Shown piece by piece: positions 42,270 through 55,897 of a stretch of DNA of 64,000 nt. Every line of letters starts with the position of its first letter. The stretch's first letter is position 1. Source of the stretch: SG8-30 sp963710135 (lineage in GTDB: Bacteria > Pseudomonadota > Gammaproteobacteria > Steroidobacterales > Steroidobacteraceae); contig CAVPYY010000006.1 in NCBI GenBank assembly GCA_963710135.1, positions 744,001 to 808,000 on the forward strand, written 5' to 3'. The translations under genes were made by a program, and so were the position numbers. The notes beneath the pieces were generated by a model. The model was given only the letters and a program-made list of their open reading frames with translations, was not told the origin of the DNA and did no database searches.

Positions 42270-43520
42270 ATGTCTATCGTCGTCCTCGGCCTCAATCACC
42301 GCACGGCGCCCGTCGAAGTACGGGAGAAAGTCGTATTTGACGCGGCCAACCTGGCGGACGCGCTGCACGACCTGTGCGCACGCCCCGGTGTCCAGGAAGG
42401 ACTGATCCTCTCCACCTGCAATCGCACCGAGATGTACTGCGTCGTCGGCCCGGACAACGCGGCGCTGATGGCATGGCTGGAGTCGTATCACGACGCCGGC
42501 TTCTCACTGGCCGACTGCGTCTACGAGCTGCATGGTCCGGCCGCCGTGCAGCACGTCTTCGCGGTCGCCTCCGGACTCGACTCGCTGATCATTGGCGAGC
42601 CGCAGATCCTCGGCCAGCTGAAGGACGCCTACCGCGCCGCGCACGACGCGCACACTGCCGGGCCGCTACTGAACCGCCTGTTCCAGTCGACCTTCGCGGT
42701 CGCCAAGCGGGTACGCACCGAGACCCGCATCGGCGCCAGCGCGGTGTCGGTCGCCTCGGCGTCCGTGCAGCTCGCGCGGCGCATCTTTGCGGGCTTCGAG
42801 CAGCACACCGCGCTGTTGATCGGCGCCGGCGAGATGATCGAGCTGACCGCGCGGCACCTGCACGCGCAGGGCCTGAAGCGCATGATCATCGCCAACCGCA
42901 GCGTCGCGCGCGCGCAGGAGCTGGCGCTCGAGTTCAAGGCCTCGGCGATCGCGCTGGATGCCCTCGAGGAGCACCTGCCGGCCGCCGACATCGTGATCAG
43001 CTCCACCGCCAGCCCGGTGCCGGTGGTGACGCTAGCCGCAACCCGCAAGGCCATCGCCGCGCGCCGCCGCAAGCCGATGTTCATGCTCGACATCGCCGTG
43101 CCGCGTGACATCGAGCCGCAGATCTCGGAGCTGGAAGACGTCTACCTGTACACGATCGACGATCTGCGCCAGGTCGTCGACGACAACCTCAAGGCCCGGC
43201 AGGACGAGGCCCAGGAGGCGCGGCAGCTGGTCGAGACGGAAGTCGCCAGGTTCATGTCGAACCTGCGCACGCTCGACGTCGCGCCGACCATCCGCCAGGT
43301 TCGCGCCAAGGCCGAGGCCACCAAGCAGCAGACGCTCGAGCAGGCGCGCCGCATGGTCGCCGGCGGCCGGCACGAGGAAGCCCTGGAGTTCCTCGCCAAC
43401 ACCCTGACCAGCCGCCTGCTGCACGCCCCGTCGAGCGCCCTGCGCCATGCCGCGGAGTCCGGCGACCGCCTGCTCATCGACGCGGCGCACAAGCTGTACG
43501 GCCTGGACGACGAGCATTAG
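42270..43520 (+). CDS. hemA: Glutamyl-tRNA reductase
   Basis: 416 residues. It reduces glutamyl-tRNA to glutamate-1-semialdehyde, the first step of C5 tetrapyrrole synthesis. GLNHRTAPVEVRE opens it; the catalytic Cys50 is in ILSTCNRTE; GEPQILGQLKDAY and the NADPH-binding ALLIGAGEMIELTARHL follow; the C-terminus is the helical dimerisation domain. ATG 42270 matches the family start; a TTG at 42252 is possible. It is divergent from the TPR gene and followed by prfA. Confidence 0.97.
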   Translation: MSIVVLGLNHRTAPVEVREKVVFDAANLADALHDLCARPGVQEGLILSTCNRTEMYCVVGPDNAALMAWLESYHDAGFSLADCVYELHGPAAVQHVFAVASGLDSLIIGEPQILGQLKDAYRAAHDAHTAGPLLNRLFQSTFAVAKRVRTETRIGASAVSVASASVQLARRIFAGFEQHTALLIGAGEMIELTARHLHAQGLKRMIIANRSVARAQELALEFKASAIALDALEEHLPAADIVISSTASPVPVVTLAATRKAIAARRRKPMFMLDIAVPRDIEPQISELEDVYLYTIDDLRQVVDDNLKARQDEAQEARQLVETEVARFMSNLRTLDVAPTIRQVRAKAEATKQQTLEQARRMVAGGRHEEALEFLANTLTSRLLHAPSSALRHAAESGDRLLIDAAHKLYGLDDEH

Positions 43521-43558
43521 GCACCGGCCGGCCCGGCGCCGGCTCGCCCCACGGCACC

Positions 43559-44638
43559 ATGAAAGACTCGATTCGCCTCAAGCTCGAACGGCTGGCCGAC
43601 CGCCACGACGAACTGTCGAGGCTGCTGGCCGAGCCCGAGGTTACCTCGCGACCGGATACCTACCGCGAGCTGTCGGTCGAGTACGCGCGGCTCGGGCCGG
43701 TGGTCGAGGCGTTCCGGGACTGGAGCGCGCTCGGACGGGAACTCGAGGCGGCGCGCGCGATGGCTGCCGATACGGACCCGGAGGTCCGTGAAATGGCCGC
43801 CGAGGAGTCGGCGAGTCTCGAACAGCGCCGCGCGGCCGGCGCCGCGACACTGCAGCAGGCGCTGATCCCGCCCGACCCGCTCGACGACAGCAACGTCTTC
43901 CTCGAGATCCGGGCCGCCGCAGGTGGCGACGAGGCGGCCATCTTCGCCGGCGACCTGTACCGGATGTACGCCCGCTATGCGGACTCGCGCGGCTGGCAGG
44001 TGGAAATGCTGTCAGAGAGCCGGGGCGAGCACGGCGGCTACCGCGAAGTCGTGTGCCGGCTGGTCGGGCGCGGGGTCTACGCGCGCCTGAAGTTCGAATC
44101 CGGAACCCATCGCGTGCAGCGCGTCCCGGCCACCGAGGCGCAGGGGCGGATCCACACGTCGACCTGCACGGTCGCGATCCTCCCGGAGACCGACCGTGTC
44201 GAGAGCGTCGAGGTCAATCCGGCGGACCTGCGCATCGATACCTACCGCTCGTCGGGTGCGGGTGGCCAGCACGTCAACAAGACCGACTCGGCGGTGCGCA
44301 TCACCCATGTGCCGACCGGGATCGTGGTCGAGTGCCAGGAAGAGCGCTCGCAGCACAAGAACCGCGCCCGGGCCATGTCCCTGCTGAAGGCCCGGCTGCT
44401 GGCGGACGAGCGGCAGAAGCAGACCCAGGCGACCGCCGCCACGCGCAAGCTGCAGGTCGGGACCGGCGACCGCTCCGAGCGCATCAGGACCTACAATTAT
44501 CCGCAGGGACGGGTCACCGACCACCGCGTCGAGCTGACGCTGTACAAGCTGGACGACGTCCTGGCCGGCGATCTCGACGCGTTGATCGAGCCGCTGCTCA
44601 GCGAGCATCGCGCCGAGCAGCTGGCTGAGCTGGAGTAG
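43559..44638 (+). CDS. prfA: Peptide chain release factor 1
   Basis: 359 residues. It reads UAA and UAG stops. The recognition PxT motif is PAT in RVQRVPATEAQGR; the catalytic GGQ is in SSGAGGQHVNKTDSAVRITH. It lies 38 bases after hemA and before prmC, which methylates the GGQ glutamine. Confidence 0.98.
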   Translation: MKDSIRLKLERLADRHDELSRLLAEPEVTSRPDTYRELSVEYARLGPVVEAFRDWSALGRELEAARAMAADTDPEVREMAAEESASLEQRRAAGAATLQQALIPPDPLDDSNVFLEIRAAAGGDEAAIFAGDLYRMYARYADSRGWQVEMLSESRGEHGGYREVVCRLVGRGVYARLKFESGTHRVQRVPATEAQGRIHTSTCTVAILPETDRVESVEVNPADLRIDTYRSSGAGGQHVNKTDSAVRITHVPTGIVVECQEERSQHKNRARAMSLLKARLLADERQKQTQATAATRKLQVGTGDRSERIRTYNYPQGRVTDHRVELTLYKLDDVLAGDLDALIEPLLSEHRAEQLAELE

Positions 44639-44690
44639 TGCCGGACCCGCAGCGGAACGCGCCGGCCAGGGCGGCGGACCGGCATCGACC

Positions 44691-45533
44691 ATGAGCACCA
44701 TCGACCAGGCGCTTGCCGGGGCTCGTGCCCGCCTGGCGCGGACCTCCGACTCCGCCGGGCTGGACGCGGAGTTGCTGCTGGCGCAGGTCCTGGGCCTGCC
44801 GCGGGCCGCGCTGCTGGCACGCGGATCGTCGCCGCTGCAACCGGCGGTGATGGACGCCTACGAGGCGCTTTTGCGGCGACGGGAGCGCGGTGAGCCGGTG
44901 GCGTACCTGATCGGGCGGCGGGGCTTCTGGAGCCTCGAACTCGAGGTGAACCCCGACGTGCTGGTGCCGCGCCCGGAGACGGAGGGCCTGGTCGAGCTCG
45001 GCCTCGCCAGGATTTCCGCCATGGAGTCGCCGCGCATCCTCGATCTCGGCACCGGCAGCGGCGCCATTGCGCTGGCGCTGGCCCACGAGCGGCCGGACGC
45101 CGTCGTCGACGCGGTCGACGCCAGCGCCGCCGCGCTGGCCGTGGCGCGGCACAACGCCGCCCGCCTGGGCGTCGGCAACGTGCAATTCCTGCAAGGCTCC
45201 TGGTTCACGCCGGTGGCCGGCCGGCGCTATCACCTGGTCGTCGCGAACCCCCCCTATCTGGCCGCGACCGACCCGCACCTTCCCGCCCTGTCGCATGAAC
45301 CGCACGACGCCCTGGTCGCGGGCGCCACCGGGCTCGAGTCCATCGAGGTGATCCTGGGGACGGCCGCGGACCACCTGCAGCCCGGCGCATGGCTGCTGAT
45401 CGAGCACGGCGCCGGACAGGGTCAGGCGGTGCGCACGGCCTTCGGCGACGCGGGTTTCGAGCCAGCCTCGACCTGGCGCGACCTGGCCGGGCTGGAGCGC
45501 GTCACCGGCGCGCGTCGGCCGCCGACGGCGTGA
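44691..45533 (+). CDS. prmC: Peptide chain release factor N5-glutamine methyltransferase
   Basis: 280 residues. It methylates the Gln of the GGQ motif in release factors. N-terminal helical domain (~1-75), SAM-binding ILDLGTGSGAIALALAHERPD and substrate-binding NPPYL (VVANPPYLAATDPHL). It follows prfA by 52 bases, the conserved order. Confidence 0.96.
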   Translation: MSTIDQALAGARARLARTSDSAGLDAELLLAQVLGLPRAALLARGSSPLQPAVMDAYEALLRRRERGEPVAYLIGRRGFWSLELEVNPDVLVPRPETEGLVELGLARISAMESPRILDLGTGSGAIALALAHERPDAVVDAVDASAAALAVARHNAARLGVGNVQFLQGSWFTPVAGRRYHLVVANPPYLAATDPHLPALSHEPHDALVAGATGLESIEVILGTAADHLQPGAWLLIEHGAGQGQAVRTAFGDAGFEPASTWRDLAGLERVTGARRPPTA

Positions 45534-45584
45534 GCGGCGGCGCGGTAGAATGTTGGGCTTCGCCCAGTCCAAGCAGGAACAGCC

Positions 45585-46079
45585 ATGGTCAAGTTCGAAA
45601 CCACCCTCGGTGACTTCACGGTCGAGATGCTCACCGACGAGGCGCCACTCAGCGTCGAGAACTTCCTCAAGTACGTCGACGAAGGTCACTTCGACGACAC
45701 CGTGTTCCACCGCGTCATCCCCGGCTTCGTCATCCAGGGCGGTGGCATGACCGAGGACATGACGCAGAAGAAGACACGGGCGCCGATCAAGAACGAAGCG
45801 GACAACGGCCTGAAGAACCTGCGCGGGACGCTGTCGATGGCCAGGACCAATGACGTCAACAGCGCGACGTCGCAGTTCTTCGTCAATCTGGTCGACAACG
45901 CCTTCCTGGATCACCAGGGCCCGCGCAACTTCGGATATGCGGTGTTCGCCCGGGTGGTCGAGGGCATGGACGTGGTCGACGCCATCGCGGCGGTCAAGAC
46001 CGGCCGCCGGCGCGGCCACGACGACGTGCCGCTCGAGCCCGTCGTGGTCAAGGGCGCGCGCCGCCTGGCAGTCGACTGA
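45585..46079 (+). CDS. ppiB: Cytoplasmic peptidyl-prolyl cis-trans isomerase (cyclophilin B type)
   Basis: 164 residues without a signal peptide. Cyclophilin core: active-site Arg in FHRVIPGFVIQGGG, then GTLSMARTNDVNSATSQFFVNLVDNAFLDH and YAVFARVVEGMDVVDAI. It speeds prolyl isomerisation in folding. Its own stop is 22 bases before mtgA. Confidence 0.95.
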   Translation: MVKFETTLGDFTVEMLTDEAPLSVENFLKYVDEGHFDDTVFHRVIPGFVIQGGGMTEDMTQKKTRAPIKNEADNGLKNLRGTLSMARTNDVNSATSQFFVNLVDNAFLDHQGPRNFGYAVFARVVEGMDVVDAIAAVKTGRRRGHDDVPLEPVVVKGARRLAVD

Positions 46080-46101
46080 CGCCGGAACCTGCGGGGCGAG
46101 T

Positions 46102-46839
46102 ATGGCGCGCCGCCGACGTCTGCTCGCCCGCCTCGGGAGGGGTCTGCTGTGGCTCGCTGCCGGGCTGGCGGCCGGCAGCGTGCTGCTGGTCCTGCTGTTT
46201 CGCTGGGTGCCCGTGCCGGTCACCTCGTTCATGATCCAGGACCGGCTATCGGCGTGGGTGTCGGGAGAGGCCGGCTATCGCTACGGCCACGACTGGGTGC
46301 CCTGGCAGCAGATCTCGCCGCATGCCGCGGTCGCGGTGCTGGCGGCTGAGGATCAGAAGTTTCCCGAACACCATGGCTTCGACCTCGATGCCATCAATAA
46401 GGCCATGCAGGAGGCGCGCCGCGGCGAACGGCTGCGTGGCGCCAGCACCATCTCGCAGCAGGTCGCCAAGAACCTGTTCCTCTGGCCCGGCCGCAGCTGG
46501 CCGCGCAAGGCGCTGGAGGTCTGGTTCACGCTCTGGATCGAGGCCTTGTGGCCGAAGCAGCGCATTCTGGAGGTGTACCTGAACAGCGCCGAGTTCGGTC
46601 GCGGCGTGTGGGGAGTCGAAGCGGCCAGCCAGCGCTTCTTCGGGAAACCGGCGACCCGCCTCACCCGCCACGAAGCCGCGCTGCTCGCCGCCGTGCTGCC
46701 CAACCCGCTGCGGCTGCGGGTCGATGCGCCTTCCGGCTACGTACGCGGGCGGCAGGCCTGGATCCTGGCGCAGATGGGCCGCTTGGGCGGGCCGGCTTAC
46801 CTCGACTCGCTCGACGGCCAGCCGGACAGCGCGCGCTAG
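46102..46839 (+). CDS. mtgA: Monofunctional peptidoglycan glycosyltransferase
   Basis: 245 residues from ATG 46102. One transmembrane helix (~12-33) anchors a GT51 domain that polymerises lipid II. Catalytic Glu83 in AAEDQKFPEHHGFD; then GASTISQQVAKNLFLWPGRSWPRKALE and ILEVYLNSAEFGRGVWGVEAAS. It has no transpeptidase domain. The frame extends upstream but only from here matches the family. Confidence 0.95.
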   Translation: MARRRRLLARLGRGLLWLAAGLAAGSVLLVLLFRWVPVPVTSFMIQDRLSAWVSGEAGYRYGHDWVPWQQISPHAAVAVLAAEDQKFPEHHGFDLDAINKAMQEARRGERLRGASTISQQVAKNLFLWPGRSWPRKALEVWFTLWIEALWPKQRILEVYLNSAEFGRGVWGVEAASQRFFGKPATRLTRHEAALLAAVLPNPLRLRVDAPSGYVRGRQAWILAQMGRLGGPAYLDSLDGQPDSAR

Positions 46840-46911
46840 GGCACTTCGCTACTCCCAAGACGGCGCCGATCGGCTAAGGTCGGGTTGTTGCGGGCGACCG
46901 GGTAACTCTGC

Positions 46912-48424
<1,513 letters not shown>

Positions 48425-48457
48425 GGGCCGCTTTCCATAATCGGCGCGGCGGCCAAA

Positions 48458-48477
48458 TCCATGACCGGCCGCACGGC
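48458..48477 (+). repeat. Second copy of the 20-base sequence at 27115-27134
   Basis: Exact copy of TCCATGACCGGCCGCACGGC in the gap between glpK and the small exported protein. The flanking bases are unrelated to the first copy. Confidence 0.5.
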
Positions 48478-48534
48478 GGCGGCGGCCAGCGATGGCGATA
48501 GTGACCCGCGTTCGAGCCTCACGCGGAGCCAGTC

Positions 48535-48825
48535 ATGCGAGCCGCCATCCTTCAGCTACTGCTGTGCACCACGGCGGCGATGGCCCTGCTGGCCGGGCCG
48601 GCGCAGGCCGCGGACTCGTCGCGGGCGCAGCTCACCGGCTTCATGAACGCGAACCACACGCCGCTGCCGCGCGCCGAGCGCCCGGCGCACGCCGCCTGGC
48701 GCAGCGCGAAACTGCTGCGGCTGGACCTGGCGGAACCGGAGGCTCCGACGCCACTCGCCCTGCAGGGCATACTGACCCTCGGTGGCGAACGCTACCGGGT
48801 CGTGCTCAACCTGGGCAATCCCTGA
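48535..48825 (+). CDS. Small exported protein of unknown function
   Basis: 96 residues from ATG 48535. A clear signal peptide (MRAAILQLLLCTTAAMALLAGPAQAA) is followed by a ~70-residue mature part: HTPLPRAERPAHAAWRSAKLLRLDLAEPEAPTPLALQGILTLGGERYRVVLNLGNP. I recognise no family. It is convergent with metH, 25 bases from the repaired metH stop, and follows glpK by 110 bases. Its codon use (G/C at third positions) is like its neighbours, which supports a real gene. Confidence 0.6.
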   Translation: MRAAILQLLLCTTAAMALLAGPAQAADSSRAQLTGFMNANHTPLPRAERPAHAAWRSAKLLRLDLAEPEAPTPLALQGILTLGGERYRVVLNLGNP

Positions 48826-48850
48826 CCCGGGACCGGCGCCCGCAAGCGTC

Positions 48851-52559
<3,709 letters not shown>

Positions 52560-52561
52560 GC

Positions 52562-53473
52562 TCAGGCCGTCGCCGCCTGCGGGCGCACGCCGAGGGCGTG
52601 GCAGATCGCGTAGGCCAGCTCGGCGCGGTTGAGCGTGTAGAAGTGGAACTCGTTGACCCCTTCGTGACGCAGCCGCGCGACCTGCTCGATCGCGACCGCC
52701 GCGGCGATCAGCTTGCGCGTGTCGGGATCGTCGTCGAGCCCCTCGAAGCGCTCCACCAGCCAGTCCGGCACCGAGGCGCCACAGCGCGCCGCGAAACGGG
52801 TCAGCTGGGGGAAGCGGGTGATCGGCAGCACGCCCGGCACGATGCTCATGGTGATGCCGGCGCGCGCACAGGCGTCGCGAAACCGCAGGTAGACGTCCGA
52901 TCCGAAGAAGAACTGCGTGATCGCGCGGGTCGCGCCCGCATCCTGCTTGCGCTTCAGCTTGTCGATATCGAACGCGGCATCCGGCGCCTCGGGATGGCAT
53001 TCCGGATACGCGCCAACGGATATCTCGAAATCCGCGATGCTGCGCAAACCCGCCACCAGGTCGGAGGCATAGGCGAACCCGTCCGGGTGGGGCTTGTAGA
53101 CCGGCGAGTCGGGCGGCGGGTCGCCGCGCAGGGCGACGATGTGCCGGACGCCCTGGTCCCAGTAGCTGCGGGCGATGTCCAGCACCTCGCCACGGCTCGC
53201 GCCGACGCAGGTCAGGTGCGGCGCGGCAATCAGCGCCGTTTCGCGCTGGATGCGCGACACGACATTGTGGGTACGCTCACGCGTCGATCCGTCCGCCCCG
53301 TAGGTCACCGACACGAAGCGCGGCTTGAGCGGCGCGAGGCGCTGGATGGAGGCCCACAGGGTCTGCTCCATCGCGGCGTCGTTGGGCGGAAAGAACTCGA
53401 AGGACACGGTCACCGGCGGCAGCGCCGCGCGCGCCGCGGAGGGCGTATCCCGGGTCTGTGGAAGCGCATTCAT
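52562..53473 (-). CDS. metF: 5,10-methylenetetrahydrofolate reductase
   Basis: 303 residues. It makes 5-methyl-THF for MetH, using FAD. SFEFFPPNDAAMEQTLW opens it with the catalytic Glu; VSVTYGADGSTRERT, HIVALRGDPPPDSP and ITQFFFGSDVYLRFRD follow. ATG 53473 was chosen over TTG 53476. metF-metH is an obvious pathway operon. The gap upstream (53474-53526) is short; hslO comes before it in the same direction. Confidence 0.96.
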   Translation of the reverse strand: MNALPQTRDTPSAARAALPPVTVSFEFFPPNDAAMEQTLWASIQRLAPLKPRFVSVTYGADGSTRERTHNVVSRIQRETALIAAPHLTCVGASRGEVLDIARSYWDQGVRHIVALRGDPPPDSPVYKPHPDGFAYASDLVAGLRSIADFEISVGAYPECHPEAPDAAFDIDKLKRKQDAGATRAITQFFFGSDVYLRFRDACARAGITMSIVPGVLPITRFPQLTRFAARCGASVPDWLVERFEGLDDDPDTRKLIAAAVAIEQVARLRHEGVNEFHFYTLNRAELAYAICHALGVRPQAATA

Positions 53474-53526
53474 CAAGGCAGTCTAAAGCACGCTCGACGC
53501 GCCGCAAAGCAACGCCGGGAACATAA

Positions 53527-54438
53527 TCAATGTCTCGCCTGCGGAGCATCCGGTTGCGGCCCCGGCGCGAACAGGCGGGCGGCGTCGACCGCATCGAAGG
53601 TGTAGGCGCGATTGCAGAACTCGCAGCGGACTTCGACATCGCCGCGCTCGCGCACGATGTCCTGGACCTCGTCCTCGCCGAGCGAGCGCAGGATGCCCGA
53701 GACACGCTCCCGCGAGCAGGTGCAGCGGAAGTACACCGGCGCTCCTTCGAACAGCCGCACGTCCTCCTCGTGGAACAGCCGCCGCAGAATCGTCATGCAC
53801 GGCTGGTTCAGCAGCTCGTCGGTGGTGAGGGTATCGGCCAGCAGGCCGATGCGCCGCCAGGCGTCCTCCGCCGCCGCCAGCGCCTCGGCATCGGCGACGC
53901 CGGCCGCGGTCGCGCCGACCGCAACCCGCTGCAGCAGCAGCCCGGCGGCGCGATCGCCCGTTGCGGCCAGCAGCAGGCGCGACGGCAGCTGTTCCGAGCG
54001 CTCGAAGTAGCCCTCCAGGCAGGCCGCCAGATCCGGCTGGTCCAGCGGCACGATGCCCTGGTAGCGATTGCTGCGCTCCTCGTTCTCGATGGTGACGGCG
54101 AGCTGCCCGCCGCCGGTCAGCTCGGCCAGCGAAGACGTCTCCGGAAGCTGCTCGCGATAGCGCGCCACGCCGCGAATCGCGTGCCGATGGGTGCACTGGG
54201 CGAGCATCAGGTGCATGGGTCCCGGGCCCTGGAACTGAAGCGACAGCTGCCCCTCGAACTTCAGCGTCCCGGCGATCAGCACGCTCGCCACCATCGCCTC
54301 GCCGAGTGCGGACTCGAGCTGCGGCGGGTACGCGTGGTGCTCGAGCACCGCGCGCCAGCTGGCGTCGAGACGAACGTAGTGGCCGCGCACCGGCCACTGC
54401 TCGAACAGGAAACGATGCAGCAGGTCGCCGTCGGCCAC
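53527..54438 (-). CDS. hslO: Hsp33 redox-regulated chaperone
   Basis: 303 residues, GTG start at 54438. A holdase activated by oxidative unfolding. The zinc-binding cysteines are intact: FRCTCSRERV (CxC) and VRCEFCNRAY (CxxC) near the C-terminus. The N-terminal core contains RGHYVRLDASW and LLAATLKFEG-like IAGTLKFEGQLSLQFQG. It starts 3 bases after the gatB stop. Confidence 0.95.
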   Translation of the reverse strand: MADGDLLHRFLFEQWPVRGHYVRLDASWRAVLEHHAYPPQLESALGEAMVASVLIAGTLKFEGQLSLQFQGPGPMHLMLAQCTHRHAIRGVARYREQLPETSSLAELTGGGQLAVTIENEERSNRYQGIVPLDQPDLAACLEGYFERSEQLPSRLLLAATGDRAAGLLLQRVAVGATAAGVADAEALAAAEDAWRRIGLLADTLTTDELLNQPCMTILRRLFHEEDVRLFEGAPVYFRCTCSRERVSGILRSLGEDEVQDIVRERGDVEVRCEFCNRAYTFDAVDAARLFAPGPQPDAPQARH

Positions 54439-54441
54439 GAC

Positions 54442-55887
54442 TCAGCCCCCCGCCAGCATGCGGGTGAGCAGTTCGTTGACCTGGGCGGGATTCGCCTTGC
54501 CGCCGGTCGCCTTCATCACCTGCCCGACGAAGAAGCCGAACAGCTTGTCCTTGCCGGACCGGTAGTCGGCGAGCTGCTTCGGATTGGCCGCCATGACCTC
54601 GGCGATGACCGCCTCGATGGCGCCCGTGTCGGTGATCTGCCTGAGCCCGCGCGCCTCGATGACCGCATCCGCGTCGAGCCGCTCGTCCCACATCGCCTCC
54701 AGCACGTCCTTGGCGATCTTGCCGGAGATGGTCTGGTCGACGATCCGCGCCAGCAGACCGGCCAGCCGCCGGGCATCGATCGGCGAATCGCCGATCTCGA
54801 CGCCATCGCGGTTCATCAGCCCGGACAGGTCGCCCATCACCCAGTTCGCGGCCAGCTTGTGCTCGCCGCCGAGTATCGCGGTCACGGCCTCGTAGTAGCC
54901 GGCCAGCTCGCGGCTCGCGCTCAGCACCCCGGCGTCATACTCGGACAGACCGAGTTCGCCGACGAGCCGGGCGGCTTTCTCATCCGGCAGCTCCGGCAGC
55001 TGTTGACGGACCTGCTCGATCCACGCGTCCTCGATGACCAGCGGCAGCAGGTCGGGGTCGGGGAAGTAGCGATAGTCGTTCGCCTCTTCCTTGCTGCGCA
55101 TCGCACGCGTCTCGTGGCGATCCGGGTCGTACAGCCGCGTCTCCTGGACCACCGAGCCGCCACCCTCGATCAGCTCGATCTGCCGCGCGACCTCGTAGTT
55201 GATCGCCTTTTCCACGAATCGGAAGGAGTTCAGGTTCTTGATCTCGCAGCGCGTGCCGAACTCGTGCTTGCCCAGGTGCCGCACCGAGACGTTAGCGTCG
55301 CAGCGGAACGACCCTTCCTGCATGTTGCCGTCGCAGATCTCCAGGTAGCGGACCAGCGTGTGAATCTTCTTCATGTAGGCGATGGCCTCGCGCGCCGATC
55401 GCATGTCTGGTTCCGACACGATCTCGAGCAGCGGGGTACCCGCACGGTTCAGGTCGATACCGGTGCTCGAACCCAGGCCCTCGTGCAGCGACTTGCCCGC
55501 GTCCTCCTCGAGATGGGCGCGGGTGATGCCGATCGTCTTGCGCGAGCCGTCCTCGAGGACGATGTCCACCGAGCCGTCCTCGACCACGGGCAGCTCGTAC
55601 TGGCTGATCTGGTAACCCTTGGGAAGGTCCGGATAGAAGTAGTTCTTGCGGGCAAACACCGAACGGCGGGCGATGGTCGCACCCGTGGCCAGGCCGAACT
55701 TGACGGCCATGCGCACCGCCTCGGCATTCAACACCGGCAGGACGCCGGGGTAGCCGAGGTCGACCAGGTTCGCCTGCACGTTCGGGGCGGCCCCGAACGC
55801 GGTCGAGGAACCCGAGAAGATCTTGCTGCGGGTCGCCAGCTGGGCGTGAATCTCCAGACCGATGACGGTTTCCCATTGCGTTGTCAT
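54442..55887 (-). CDS. gatB: Aspartyl/glutamyl-tRNA amidotransferase subunit B
   Basis: 481 residues, full length. It binds mischarged Glu-tRNA-Gln or Asp-tRNA-Asn and phosphorylates it for amidation. WETVIGLEIHAQL opens it; YFYPDLPKGYQISQYE, GIDLNRAGTPLLEIVSEPD and SFRCDANVSVR are conserved kinase-core stretches; the C-terminal tail domain ends at GGKANPAQVNELLTRML. It lies 10 bases after gatA. Confidence 0.97.
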   Translation of the reverse strand: MTTQWETVIGLEIHAQLATRSKIFSGSSTAFGAAPNVQANLVDLGYPGVLPVLNAEAVRMAVKFGLATGATIARRSVFARKNYFYPDLPKGYQISQYELPVVEDGSVDIVLEDGSRKTIGITRAHLEEDAGKSLHEGLGSSTGIDLNRAGTPLLEIVSEPDMRSAREAIAYMKKIHTLVRYLEICDGNMQEGSFRCDANVSVRHLGKHEFGTRCEIKNLNSFRFVEKAINYEVARQIELIEGGGSVVQETRLYDPDRHETRAMRSKEEANDYRYFPDPDLLPLVIEDAWIEQVRQQLPELPDEKAARLVGELGLSEYDAGVLSASRELAGYYEAVTAILGGEHKLAANWVMGDLSGLMNRDGVEIGDSPIDARRLAGLLARIVDQTISGKIAKDVLEAMWDERLDADAVIEARGLRQITDTGAIEAVIAEVMAANPKQLADYRSGKDKLFGFFVGQVMKATGGKANPAQVNELLTRMLAGG

Positions 55888-55897
55888 GGCCCGTCCC

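Noticed and set aside
52560..53000. In-frame upstream extension of metH across metF
   Set aside because: Sequence before MDARAS has no MetH similarity and overlaps the real metF gene in another frame.
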